From contig NZ_CP033107.1 of the NCBI RefSeq assembly GCF_003856975.1, forward strand, positions 1 to 64,000: a stretch of DNA of 64,000 nt. Reading direction: 5' to 3'. A model generated the notes under the pieces. That model was not told the origin of the DNA. It searched no databases and was given only the letters and a program-made list of their open reading frames with translations. This DNA is from Plantibacter sp. PA-3-X8. Its GTDB lineage: Bacteria; Actinomycetota; Actinomycetes; Actinomycetales; Microbacteriaceae. The position numbers and the translations under genes are program-made. This document shows positions 36,094-43,795 of this stretch, in pieces; position 1 is the stretch's first letter; every line of letters starts with the position of its first letter.

Positions 36094-37223
36094 CGGATCT
36101 CCCTCTGCTTCTTGATCTGCCGTGCGTTGTAGATGACGATCGGCAGCACGAGGATGAACAGGATCACGGCGAACGCCGCACTCCGGCCGTTCTCGAAGTT
36201 CTTGAACTGGGTGTACATCTCATTCGCGATGACCGAGGTGCCGTTGTTACCGGCGGTCATGGTGCGGACGATGTCGAAGACCTTCAGCGACGCGATGGAG
36301 ATCGTCGTGACGACGACGACCAGCGAGGAGCGGATGCCGGGGACGATGACGTTGGTGAAGCGCTGCCAGCCGTTCGTGCCGTCGAGCTCGGCGGCCTCGA
36401 TCTGCTCGGTGGGGACACCCTTGATCGCGGCGGACAGGACGACCATCGCGAACCCGGTCTGCACCCAGATGAGCACGACGATGAGGAACAGCGTGTTCCA
36501 CGGCTCGTTCTGCAACCACTGCACCGGGGTGCCGCCGAACCACACGACGATCTGGTTGAGCAGACCGATCTGGGTCGCGCCGGCCTCACGGTAGGCGTAG
36601 ATGAAGCGCCAGATGATGGATGCGCCGACGAAGGAGATCGCCATCGGCATGAAGACGAGGATCTTGAAGTACTTCTCACCGCGGGACTTGTCGATGAACA
36701 CCGCGTACGCGAGGCCGAAGGCCGTCGACAGCGCCGGGACGAGCAGCACCCAGATGATCGTGTTGATCACGGTGCGGATCGCGCTCGGCTGCGTGAACAG
36801 CCAGATGAAGTTGTTCAGCCCGACGAAGTTCTTGCCGGACGCCGACATGAATGCGGCGATCGTCGTGTTGATCGACGGCAGGATCAGGCCGATCAGCAGC
36901 AGCAGGAACGCCGGTGCGAGGAAGCCGACGAGCTGGACGAGGTACCCGACGCCCTTCTTGGAGCGGTAGTCGAGGAGGAAGAGCACGCCACCCAGGACGG
37001 CTGCGACAGCCGCGGCCCACAGGAACGAGCCGAAGAAGAGGACGACGATGACGGGCACCAGGACGCAGAACGCCAGACGGATGACCGTGTAGAGGGTGCC
37101 CTTGCGTGGCGCGATGTCCACGAAGAAGAGGAGGAGGGCCACCACCGCGCCGAAGGCGATGACGACGATCGGGATCTGGGCGAGCGGTGGCAGTCCGCCC
37201 AACCAGTTGAGGAAACCTGACAT
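36090..37223 (-). CDS. Carbohydrate ABC transporter permease (AglF/MalF-like)
   Basis: A 377-residue permease, longer than usual because two or three extra hydrophobic segments precede the core six helices (residues 15-115). EAA-loop motif is EAAELDGTNGW. I chose ATG 37223 with AAAGG upstream rather than the longer frame to 37277. A perfect 40-bp palindrome lies between it and the binding-protein gene upstream, which should reduce permease expression relative to the binding protein. It partners with the 35119-36093 product. Confidence 0.9.
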   Translation of the reverse strand: MSGFLNWLGGLPPLAQIPIVVIAFGAVVALLLFFVDIAPRKGTLYTVIRLAFCVLVPVIVVLFFGSFLWAAAVAAVLGGVLFLLDYRSKKGVGYLVQLVGFLAPAFLLLLIGLILPSINTTIAAFMSASGKNFVGLNNFIWLFTQPSAIRTVINTIIWVLLVPALSTAFGLAYAVFIDKSRGEKYFKILVFMPMAISFVGASIIWRFIYAYREAGATQIGLLNQIVVWFGGTPVQWLQNEPWNTLFLIVVLIWVQTGFAMVVLSAAIKGVPTEQIEAAELDGTNGWQRFTNVIVPGIRSSLVVVVTTISIASLKVFDIVRTMTAGNNGTSVIANEMYTQFKNFENGRSAAFAVILFILVLPIVIYNARQIKKQREIR

Positions 37224-37284
37224 AGCTGGCCTTTCGAGTACGGCGTTGGACCCTGAGTGAACCCTAGGGGGTTCCACTGCCGAG

Positions 37285-37324
37285 GCGGAAGCGCCGGAGG
37301 GTGATCACCCTCCGGCGCTTCCGC
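37285..37324. terminator. Perfect 40-bp palindrome inside the importer operon
   Basis: Twenty bases ending GGAGGGTGA are followed directly by their exact complement, giving a stem with no mismatch centred at 37304/37305. It lies in the 127-base gap between the binding-protein and permease genes. It probably acts as a partial terminator or as a 3'-end protector for the binding-protein message. Confidence 0.88.
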
Positions 37325-37350
37325 TCATGAGCAGCAGTTCCGGATATCGA

Positions 37351-38664
37351 TTACTCGCTGGAGGGCCAGCCGGCTTCGATGTCCTTGAGGACCTGGTCGG
37401 TCTCGTCGCCGTTGATCCAGTTCACGAGGCCCTTCCAGAAGGTTCCGGCGCCGACGGCACCGGGCATCAGGTCGGAGGCGTCGAAGCGGAACGTGGTCTT
37501 CTCGTCCTGCAGGATCTCGATCGCCTGGCTGAGGATCGGGGTCGAGGCGTTCGCCGGGTCGAGGCCGTTGTTGGCCGAGATGACGCCGCCGAGCTTGACC
37601 CGCTTGTTCGCCCACTCAGGGCTCGAGAGGTACTCCTGGACCTTGACGGTGCTCTCGTCGTCGCTGAACGCGCCGACGATCTCGCCACCGCCGGTGACAG
37701 CGGTCTCGCCCTCCTTGATGCCGGGGGTCACGAAGGCCCACACGTCACCGTCGGGGGCGACGGTCGCGCCGGCGTCCTCGAGGAAGCCGGAGAAGAAGGA
37801 TGCCTGGTGGTGCAGTGCGCAGGCGCCGGAGGCGAGCGCCGGAGCGACGTCACCGAACTCGGTCGAGTTGATCGAGGACACGTCGCCGAAGCTCGCGTTC
37901 ACGTACTCCGGGTTCTTGAGGATCTCGCCGACCGAGTCGAACGCTTCCTTGATCTTCGGGTCGGTGAACTTGACCTTGTTGGCCACCCAGTCGTCGTAGA
38001 CGTCCGGGCCCTGCTGGCGCAGGACGAGGTCTTCGATCCAGTCGGTGCCGGGCCAGCCCGAGGCGTCGCCGGAGCCGAAGCCGGCGCACCAGGGAGCTGC
38101 ACCCGTCTTCTCCTGGATCGTCTTGGTCAGCGTGAGCAGCTCGTCCCAGGTCTTCGGGACCTCGACGCCCCATTCCTTGAACTTGGCCGGCTGGTACCAG
38201 ACGAGGCCCTTGACGCTCGCCATGAGCGGCGCGCCGTAGACGGTGTCGTTGACGGTGCCGTAGGCGGCCCAGTCCTTCGACCAGTACTTCTCGATGTTCG
38301 CCTTGACGCTGTCGGGCGCGGGCTTCAGGTAGTCGCGCTTGGCGAGGTCGGCCAGGAGGCCGGGCTGCGGGAAGATCGCGAGGTCGGGCGGGTTGCCGCC
38401 CTGGGCGCGGATACCGATCTGCGACTCGAACTCCTTGGAGGACTCGTACTTGATCGTGATGCCGCTGTCCTTCTCGAAGTCGGCCCAGCTCTCCTCGAGC
38501 AGCTTCGCCTCGGTGTCGGCGATCGTCCCGTAGATGGTGACGGTCTTGTCGTCGTCGCCACCGCCGCTGCTGCCCGATCCGCCTGAACAAGCGGTGAGCG
38601 CGACGCCCGCGACGGCCAGGACGGCCAGCGGCAGGGCCGTCCGGCGGGTCCGAATGAAACTCAT
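37351..38664 (-). CDS. ABC alpha-glucoside-type binding lipoprotein
   Basis: This 437-residue substrate-binding lipoprotein has lipobox LTAC at about residue 26, then a Gly/Ser/Asp linker and a family 1 binding fold. CAGFGSGDASGWPGTDWIEDL and LPGTFWKG-like end motifs (GAGTFWKGLVNW) resemble AglE-type proteins that bind alpha-glucosides such as trehalose, maltose or sucrose. ATG 38664 has GAGGAGGA 8 bases upstream. It is first gene of the importer operon, driven by a promoter with a LacI-type operator, and divergent from the LacI/CebR-like regulator gene. Exact sugar not determined. Confidence 0.9.
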   Translation of the reverse strand: MSFIRTRRTALPLAVLAVAGVALTACSGGSGSSGGGDDDKTVTIYGTIADTEAKLLEESWADFEKDSGITIKYESSKEFESQIGIRAQGGNPPDLAIFPQPGLLADLAKRDYLKPAPDSVKANIEKYWSKDWAAYGTVNDTVYGAPLMASVKGLVWYQPAKFKEWGVEVPKTWDELLTLTKTIQEKTGAAPWCAGFGSGDASGWPGTDWIEDLVLRQQGPDVYDDWVANKVKFTDPKIKEAFDSVGEILKNPEYVNASFGDVSSINSTEFGDVAPALASGACALHHQASFFSGFLEDAGATVAPDGDVWAFVTPGIKEGETAVTGGGEIVGAFSDDESTVKVQEYLSSPEWANKRVKLGGVISANNGLDPANASTPILSQAIEILQDEKTTFRFDASDLMPGAVGAGTFWKGLVNWINGDETDQVLKDIEAGWPSSE

Positions 38665-38755
38665 CTGTGTCCTCCTCATTGAGTGCTGCAGGTTCGAACG
38701 TCTCCAGGGTCGAGCCGTTCCGATGATGCACTGGTGCGGAATCGGCCCGGATGCG

Positions 38756-38802
38756 GAACCGTTTCCATGCGTCAAAGTACTTCACCCGGCGACAGGATGC
38801 AA
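38756..38802 (-). promoter_or_regulatory. Promoter and operator of the importer operon
   Basis: On the minus strand TTGCAT (38797-38802), 17 bp, TACTTT (38774-38779) form a good promoter. GGAAACGGTTCC (38756-38767), a 12-bp LacI-type palindrome with one mismatched pair, lies just downstream at the expected start site. Confidence 0.72.
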
Positions 38803-38828
38803 GCACGAGAACATAACGAAATAAACAG

Positions 38829-38842
38829 TGAGAGCGCTCCCA
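38829..38842. promoter_or_regulatory. CebR-like operator
   Basis: TGAGAGCGCTCCCA differs by one base from the 14-bp operator TGGGAGCGCTCCCA used by CebR-type LacI regulators of actinobacterial oligosaccharide uptake. It lies between the divergent importer and regulator genes. Confidence 0.72.
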
Positions 38843-38873
38843 CCGAAATCATGCGGCCGGGCGGTCCATTCGT

Positions 38874-38936
38874 GTTCCAGATGTTATGGATCAGTTCCAG
38901 TCTGCAGTTCCAGGTCTGTTCCAGATTCGCTATGGT
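38874..38936 (+). promoter_or_regulatory. Four direct repeats GTTCCAG over the regulator promoter
   Basis: GTTCCAG occurs at 38874, 38894, 38907 and 38918, all in one direction. The third copy overlaps a possible -35 (TTCCAG, 38908-38913) that is 17 bases from TATGGT (38931-38936). The arrangement suggests cooperative binding by a regulator. The rest of the 298-base gap holds the two operators and the importer promoter. Confidence 0.55.
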
Positions 38937-38962
38937 GGTGCTACCCAACGGAGGGAGTCGGC

Positions 38963-40012
38963 ATGAGTGGTGCCATCAGCGATGTCGCGGCCCTCGCCGG
39001 CGTCTCGAAAGCGACGGCCTCGCGAGCGCTCACCGGGCGCGGATACGTGTCGGCCGAGACCCGGGAACGGGTCGTGCAGGCCGCGGCCACGATCGGGTAC
39101 GTCGCCTCGCCCATCGCCGCGAGCCTGTCCACCGGACGCACGCTGGCCATCGGTGTCCTCACCTCGTTCCTCAACCGCTGGTACTTCGGGGAGGTCCTCG
39201 AGGGCGCCGAGGGGGCACTCCGTGCGCGGGGCTACGACCTGACGCTCCACCATCTGCCGCCCGACTCCCCGGAACGCGACCGCATCTTCGACTCGTACCT
39301 CACGAACAAGCGCTTCGACGGCATGATCTCGATCGGGATCGAGGCCTCGCAGGACGAGATCGCGCGCCTGCTCGCCAACCCCCGTCCACTCGTGTCGATC
39401 GGCGGCAACATCCGCGGGGCCCACTCCATCAACATCGACGACCAGGCGCTCGGCCGCGAGGCGACGGAGCACCTCATGACGCTCGGGCACACGCGCATCG
39501 CCCACATCACCGGTCACGACGCCGAACTGCAGACGGACACCGTGCACGGCAGGCGCCTGGCCGGCTACCTCGCGGCGATGGAGGATGCAGGGCTCACCTC
39601 GGCCGTGCACGTCCTGCCCGCGGTCCACTCGTTGCCGGGCGGGTACGAGGCCGCGGCGCAGTTGCTGCGGGACGCGAGGATCCGCCCGACGGCGGTGTTC
39701 GCCTCGACGGACGAGGTGGCGATCGGCATCATCATCGCCGCACGACGCCTCGGGATCACCGTTCCGGCGGAGCTGTCGGTCATCGGGATTGACGGGCACT
39801 CCTACGCGGAGATGTTCGCGCTCACCACCTTCGAGCAGGAGCCCCGCGCGCAGGGGCGGCATGCCGTCGAGATCCTCCTCCAAGACCTGGAGGACGAGCA
39901 ACGCACGCAGGCCCCGGACTCCGGGGAGCCGGGCAGCACCGTCTCCGAGGTGCGCTGGCCGACCCGTCTGGTGATCCGACAGACCACGACGCGCCCCGAG
40001 TCAGCCGAGTAG
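38963..40012 (+). CDS. LacI-family regulator (CebR/MalR-like)
   Basis: A 349-residue repressor. The helix-turn-helix is ISDVAALAGVSKATASRALTG (residues 5-25) and the hinge is YVASPIAASLSTGRT. The sensor domain has FNRWYFGEVLEGAEGAL and ends with an acidic loop (residues 310-330). ATG 38963 has GGAGGGAG upstream; a longer frame from 38828 runs through the operators and is not used. It is divergent from the alpha-glucoside-type importer, and its recognition helix and the CebR-like site at 38829 agree. The inducer is probably the imported oligosaccharide. Confidence 0.9.
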   Translation: MSGAISDVAALAGVSKATASRALTGRGYVSAETRERVVQAAATIGYVASPIAASLSTGRTLAIGVLTSFLNRWYFGEVLEGAEGALRARGYDLTLHHLPPDSPERDRIFDSYLTNKRFDGMISIGIEASQDEIARLLANPRPLVSIGGNIRGAHSINIDDQALGREATEHLMTLGHTRIAHITGHDAELQTDTVHGRRLAGYLAAMEDAGLTSAVHVLPAVHSLPGGYEAAAQLLRDARIRPTAVFASTDEVAIGIIIAARRLGITVPAELSVIGIDGHSYAEMFALTTFEQEPRAQGRHAVEILLQDLEDEQRTQAPDSGEPGSTVSEVRWPTRLVIRQTTTRPESAE

Positions 40013-40052
40013 ACACCCGGCTGCGCCCCCAGCGCGGTGCGCGGACGCGAGC

Positions 40053-40110
40053 GCGCCCCACTGCCGTGAGCGCGGGCCCCCGGAGGGGAGCGCTCGCGTC
40101 AGTGGGGCGC
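40053..40110. terminator. Long bidirectional terminator
   Basis: GCGCCCCACTG (40053-40063) pairs with CAGTGGGGCGC (40100-40110), and the intervening GTGAGCGC / GCGCTCGC extends the stem. It lies between the convergent LacI and MFS genes. Confidence 0.85.
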
Positions 40111-40124
40111 GGTGACCGGTCGGA

Positions 40125-41423
40125 TCAGCTCGCGTCGGCTGCGGTGATCGCGATGGCCTCGTCGAGTTCGCTCTCCACCGGACCGTCGACGCGGGCGAGG
40201 TGCTTGCGTCCGAGGACGACGATGAGGACCGCGACGATGAGCGAGCCGGCGGCCACGTAGTACGGTGCGGCAGGCGAGAGGAGCTTCGCGATCTCCGCGG
40301 CGGCCGGCGGCGCGATGGCCCCACCGAGGAACCGTACGGACGAGTACGCCGAGGATGCGACGTTGCTCGGCAGGTCCGTCGCCTCCATGACCGACTCGGT
40401 CAGCACCGTGTTCATGACGCCGAGCAGGAGTCCGCCGACGACGATGCAGACGATGAGGCCGGTGGTGGACTGCACGAGGAGTCCGGCCGCGACGAGGTCC
40501 AGCGCCAGCAACGGCAGGACCAGCTTGATCACGGAGGTGCGACGCATCCGAGCCGTGAGCAGCGGTGCGACGAACACGCTCGTGATCGCCAGCGCGACAC
40601 CCCAGCCGAAGAAGGTGAACCCGAGACCCATCGCATCGAGGCCGAGCGGGAACGGCGAGTAGGCGAGCAGGGTGAAGAAGCCGATGTTGTAGAACAGGGC
40701 GGCTGCCGCGAGGATGCCGAGCGACGGGATCGCCAGCGCCTTGAACGGCGCGGACAGCTTGAGCGGCTCAGGCTTCGGCCCCTCGGCCTTCAGCAGGGTG
40801 ACGATCGCGATGAACCCGACGGCCATGAGCGTCGCGGTGCCGAAGAACGGCCACTTCCAGCCGATGCCGCCGAGGAGACCACCGAGGAGTGGACCGATCG
40901 CGATGCCGAGCCCGAGTGCCGCTTCGTACAGGATGATCGCGTTGGCGCGGCCGCCCGCTGCAGCACCGACGATGGTGGCGAGTGCCGTCGAGATGAAGAG
41001 CGCGTTGCCGAGGCCCCAGCCGGCCCGGAAGCCGATGACGGCTCCGACGGAGTCGGACAGGCCCGCGAGGAGGGCGAACAGGACGACGAGTGCGAGTCCG
41101 ATGAGGAGCGTGCGTTTGGCACCGATCCGGCTCGACAGCCAGCTCGTGAAGAGCATGGCCACGCCGGTGACGAGCAGGTAGCTCGTGAAGAGCATCTCGG
41201 CCTGGGTCGGCGTCGCCTGGAGGTCTTCGGCGATCGCGGGGAGGATCGGGTCGACGAGGCCGATGCCCATGAAGGCGATGACGCTCGCGAAGGCGACCGC
41301 CCAGACGGCCTTCGGCTGGTGCAGGATGCCGCCGAGGTCTGCACTGTGGCCGGCGCCGTGGCCGTGGCTCGACGCCGTGGGCGTGGGCACGGAGGACGTG
41401 CGTGCGCTGGTTTCGGCGCTCAT
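40125..41423 (-). CDS. MFS transporter, 12-helix drug-efflux type
   Basis: A 432-residue major facilitator with a His/Ser/Thr-rich N-terminus (SSHGHGAGHSADLGG) and 12 helices. GIGLVDPILPAIAEDLQATPTQAEMLFTSYLL is typical helix 1-2 sequence of DHA1 drug/H+ antiporters, and SSRIGAKR the loop 2-3 motif. The ATG overlaps the stop of the MarR gene (ATGA), so regulator and pump are coupled and share the palindromic operator at 41897. It probably exports a toxic small molecule that releases the MarR repressor. Substrate unknown. Confidence 0.88.
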   Translation of the reverse strand: MSAETSARTSSVPTPTASSHGHGAGHSADLGGILHQPKAVWAVAFASVIAFMGIGLVDPILPAIAEDLQATPTQAEMLFTSYLLVTGVAMLFTSWLSSRIGAKRTLLIGLALVVLFALLAGLSDSVGAVIGFRAGWGLGNALFISTALATIVGAAAGGRANAIILYEAALGLGIAIGPLLGGLLGGIGWKWPFFGTATLMAVGFIAIVTLLKAEGPKPEPLKLSAPFKALAIPSLGILAAAALFYNIGFFTLLAYSPFPLGLDAMGLGFTFFGWGVALAITSVFVAPLLTARMRRTSVIKLVLPLLALDLVAAGLLVQSTTGLIVCIVVGGLLLGVMNTVLTESVMEATDLPSNVASSAYSSVRFLGGAIAPPAAAEIAKLLSPAAPYYVAAGSLIVAVLIVVLGRKHLARVDGPVESELDEAIAITAADAS

Positions 41424-41881
41424 GCCGTCAGCTCCGAGGCGATCTCGACGGCCACGCGGGCCTGGATGATCTCGACCGTCCTGGCGATCGCAGCGAGGTC
41501 GTCGTCCTCGAGGTCGGTGAAGGCCGGCTCCAGGGCGTTGGTGAGCTCGTCCAGCCAGGCGAGGAGGGCGGCCGTCCCCTTGGGGGCGATGGCGATGAGC
41601 CACGCGCGGTGGTCGTCGACGTCGGCGATCCGTTTGATCCAGTCGCGCTCGTCGAGGCTCTGCACGAGCTTCGTCATCGTGGGTTGGGACACCCGGCTCT
41701 GGCGGGCCAGTTCGCCGACCCGGACGGGGCCGACCGTGGTGAGCACGGAGAGCGTGCGCCAGACGGCGGGCGATTCGGAGGATCCGGTGGCCTGGGCGGC
41801 AAGGCGGGTGAGCCGGTGCGATGCCGTGATGAGGTCGCCGAGGATGGTGTGCAGGGGTGAATGCGTACGGTTCTCGGTCAT
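41420..41881 (-). CDS. MarR-family regulator of the adjacent MFS pump
   Basis: A 153-residue winged-helix repressor. The recognition region is VGELARQSRVSQPTMTKLVQSLDERDWIKR and the wing is IADVDDHRAWLIAI. ATG 41881 was chosen over the longer frame to 41941, which would run through the operator. The gene is first of a two-gene operon with the MFS pump (ATGA overlap). A perfect inverted repeat sits 16 bases upstream of the start, so autorepression released by a ligand is the likely mode. Confidence 0.9.
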   Translation of the reverse strand: MTENRTHSPLHTILGDLITASHRLTRLAAQATGSSESPAVWRTLSVLTTVGPVRVGELARQSRVSQPTMTKLVQSLDERDWIKRIADVDDHRAWLIAIAPKGTAALLAWLDELTNALEPAFTDLEDDDLAAIARTVEIIQARVAVEIASELTA

Positions 41882-41896
41882 GATCCATCCAGTATA

Positions 41897-41911
41897 CATA
41901 GCTAAGCTATG
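41897..41911. promoter_or_regulatory. MarR operator, perfect 7-1-7 palindrome
   Basis: CATAGCTAAGCTATG with complementary 7-base arms around one base lies 16 bases before the marR-type start codon, within the likely promoter. Confidence 0.82.
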
Positions 41912-41932
41912 CACTTGCACCCTCAGTCCGGT

Positions 41933-42018
41933 GATCACCATTCAGGAGGCTCCCGGCGCGTCGGCACCGGGAGCCTCCCGCAGGGCGGGACTCGCCCAGG
42001 CGGACCTGAATTGTGAAC
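41933..42018. repeat. Single palindromic element, type B (86 bp)
   Basis: Left arm ATCACCATTCAGGA, right arm CCTGAATTGTGAAC, with CTCCCGGCGCG just inside the left arm as in the array copies. It lies between the MarR promoter and the small ORF at 42022. Confidence 0.85.
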
Positions 42019-42021
42019 CGG

Positions 42022-42165
42022 TCAGCGCATCCAGGTGGTGAAGGACTGGCTGACCCGCGGATCGGGCGGATGGGCGTCGCTCGCCCGTTCCGACTCGGTG
42101 AAGGCGGATGCGAGCTGGGCTCGGATCCAGGTGATGGTTGCACGCCAGCGTGCGTGGGTGTTCAT
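42022..42165 (-). CDS. Possible 47-residue peptide gene
   Basis: ATG at 42165, with GGGAG about 11 bases upstream, opens a 47-codon frame that begins MNTHARWRATITWIRAQL and ends with FTTWMR before TGA. Three tryptophans sit in a basic amphipathic pattern, and third positions are strongly G/C. Nothing else occupies this stretch. I do not recognise the peptide. It is downstream of rplL in the same direction, so it may only be read through. Coding status is uncertain. Confidence 0.42.
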   Translation of the reverse strand: MNTHARWRATITWIRAQLASAFTESERASDAHPPDPRVSQSFTTWMR

Positions 42166-42210
42166 GGTGGTGGGTTCTCCCGATTCGGGCACCGCACCGA
42201 CGGCCCACGC

Positions 42211-42463
42211 TCACACGGAGCGGGACGACGACGCGGATACCTGCGTGAACCGTCGACGAACGTCGTCGACGGGTGCAGAGCATCCGCGTCCGTGTGGAGT
42301 GACGCGACGAATCGCAGGCCCTCCGATTAACTGACGGAGGGCACCGCTCCCGAACGAATCGGGGGCGATGCCCTCCGATCACGGATGTCTCTGCCGAGTG
42401 CGTGCAGCACTCGTCTCAAGAAGATCCGCGATCGTCAGCGGCGACCGACCGGAGTCGGTCGCC
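42211..42463 (-). other. Hairpin-rich tract downstream of rplL
   Basis: There is no convincing gene in 42166-42494. Hairpins are: GGCGACCGAC/GTCGGTCGCC at 42440-42463, and CGGAGGGC at 42335-42342, which can pair with GCCCTCCG at 42370-42377 or equally with GCCCTCCG at 42318-42325. A compound structure spans about 42211-42299, with CACACGG/CCGTGTG, GACGCGGAT/ATCCGCGTC and GTCGACG/CGTCGAC arms. Some of this should terminate the rplJ-rplL transcript. Confidence 0.6.
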
Positions 42464-42494
42464 AGCCCAGTGGTTGTCCCCCGCAGGGGACCGA

Positions 42495-42878
42495 CTACTT
42501 GAGCGTGACGGTGGCGCCGGCAGCCTCGAGGGCTTCCTTCGCCTTGTCAGCGGCTTCCTTGTTGGCGCCTTCGAGGACGGCAGCCGGAGCGCCGTCGACG
42601 AGAGCCTTGGCCTCGCCGAGGCCGAGCGAGGTGAGCTCGCGGACCGTCTTGATGACCTGGATCTTCTTGTCGCCAGCAGCCTCGAGGATGACGTCGAAGT
42701 CGGTCTTCTCTTCGACCTCTTCGACAGCAGCGCCAGCAGCAGCCGGGCCGGCGACGGCGACGGGAGCAGCAGCGGTGACCTCGAAGGTCTCCTCGAACAG
42801 CTTGACGAACTCGCTGAGCTCGATGAGCGTGAGCTCCTTGAACGCGTTGATCAGTTCTTCGTTTGACAGCTTTGCCAT
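42495..42878 (-). CDS. rplL: Ribosomal protein L7/L12
   Basis: This 127-residue acidic stalk protein recruits translation factors to the ribosome. The N-terminal dimer domain ([32 protein letters not shown]) is followed by an Ala-rich hinge (about 35-55) and the C-terminal factor-binding domain with [27 protein letters not shown]. Strong AAGGAG site before ATG. It lies 78 bases downstream of rplJ in the usual order. High expression fits its near-uniform codon choice. Confidence 0.98.
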   Translation of the reverse strand: MAKLSNEELINAFKELTLIELSEFVKLFEETFEVTAAAPVAVAGPAAAGAAVEEVEEKTDFDVILEAAGDKKIQVIKTVRELTSLGLGEAKALVDGAPAAVLEGANKEAADKAKEALEAAGATVTLK

Positions 42879-42956
42879 GATTGTTCTCCTTGTTTCATGC
42901 CCTGCAACCGCATCACGCGGCGGACAGGTACGGGGTTGATTGTTCGCGGAACCGAA

Positions 42957-43475
42957 TTACTCGGCCGCGGACTCCTGCTTCTCGCGCAGCGCCTCGACCG
43001 TGCGAACGGCCTTCGAGAGCGGTGCGTTGAAGAGGTAGGCAGCTCCGAACAGCGAGGCCTTGACGGCGCCGGCAAGCTTTGCCAGCAGCACTTCACGGGA
43101 CTCGAGGTCGGCGAGCTTGCCGACTTCTTCAGCGGTCAGCGGGTTACCGTCGAAGTAACCGCCCTTGACCACGAGGAGAGGGTTTGCCTTGGCGAAGTCA
43201 CGAAGAGCCTTCGCGACGGTGACCGGGTCACCGTGCACGAATGCGATCGCGGACGGACCGGCGAGCTCGTCGTCGAACGACGAGATGCCGGCGTTGTTCG
43301 CCGCGATCTTGGTCAGCGTGTTCTTCACCACGGCGTAGGTTGCGTCCGCACTGATGCTCTTGCGCAGGTTCTTGAGCTGAGCAACAGTGAGGCCGCGGTA
43401 CTCGGTCAGCAGAACGGCAGTCGAGCTCTGGAACTTCTCCGTGAGTTCGGCAACCGAGGCTTCCTTGTTCGCCAT
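42957..43475 (-). CDS. rplJ: Ribosomal protein L10
   Basis: This 172-residue stalk base protein binds 23S rRNA and carries L7/L12 dimers on its C-terminal helix ([19 protein letters not shown]). The N-terminus, [38 protein letters not shown], is characteristic. ATG 43475 has AAAGGAG 5 bases upstream. In most bacteria the L10-L12 complex represses its own operon by binding the leader; that leader is visible just upstream. Confidence 0.98.
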   Translation of the reverse strand: MANKEASVAELTEKFQSSTAVLLTEYRGLTVAQLKNLRKSISADATYAVVKNTLTKIAANNAGISSFDDELAGPSAIAFVHGDPVTVAKALRDFAKANPLLVVKGGYFDGNPLTAEEVGKLADLESREVLLAKLAGAVKASLFGAAYLFNAPLSKAVRTVEALREKQESAAE

Positions 43476-43556
43476 GGCCACTCCTTTTCGAATCTTGAAT
43501 GCATGCAGCGGAGGCCGCACACACCAACCGCCGGGCCGGCGAAGGGTTCGGGCATG

Positions 43557-43586
43557 AAAAAAGCTCCGGCGCAAGCGCACGGAGCT
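43557..43586 (-). terminator. Intrinsic attenuator in the rplJ leader
   Basis: On the minus strand AGCTCCGTGCGC and GCGCCGGAGCT form a hairpin followed directly by TTTTTT. It is the only terminator in the window with a full T-tract and lies 81 bases before rplJ. Confidence 0.9.
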
Positions 43587-43690
43587 GGGGAGAGGCGAGC
43601 CTCGATCAGATCTTCATACACCTGCGCTGGACGTCTCGTCATGAGAACCTTCGACTGTCTCGTTTGCACGCGACAGTGACCGGCGGTCTT
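43587..43690 (-). ncRNA. Ribosomal protein L10 leader
   Basis: The minus-strand sequence between the promoter region and the attenuator contains GTCCAGCGCAGGTG and GAAGATCTGATC, in the position and style of the conserved L10 leader that binds the L10(L12)4 complex. Together with the attenuator it should couple operon transcription to free L10. The remaining 43691-43795 holds the divergent promoters only. Confidence 0.75.
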
Positions 43691-43795
43691 TGGTTTCGAC
43701 AACCATAACACACCCCCGGCCCCGTTCCGACAGGCGTGCACCGGGCGCTCACGACCGCCCGTCCGGATGTCCGAGGCGACCGGCACCATGGAGCC

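Noticed and set aside
41424..41888. N-terminal extension of the MFS gene
   Set aside because: It is an Arg/His-rich shadow of the MarR gene; the ATGA overlap sets the start at 41423.
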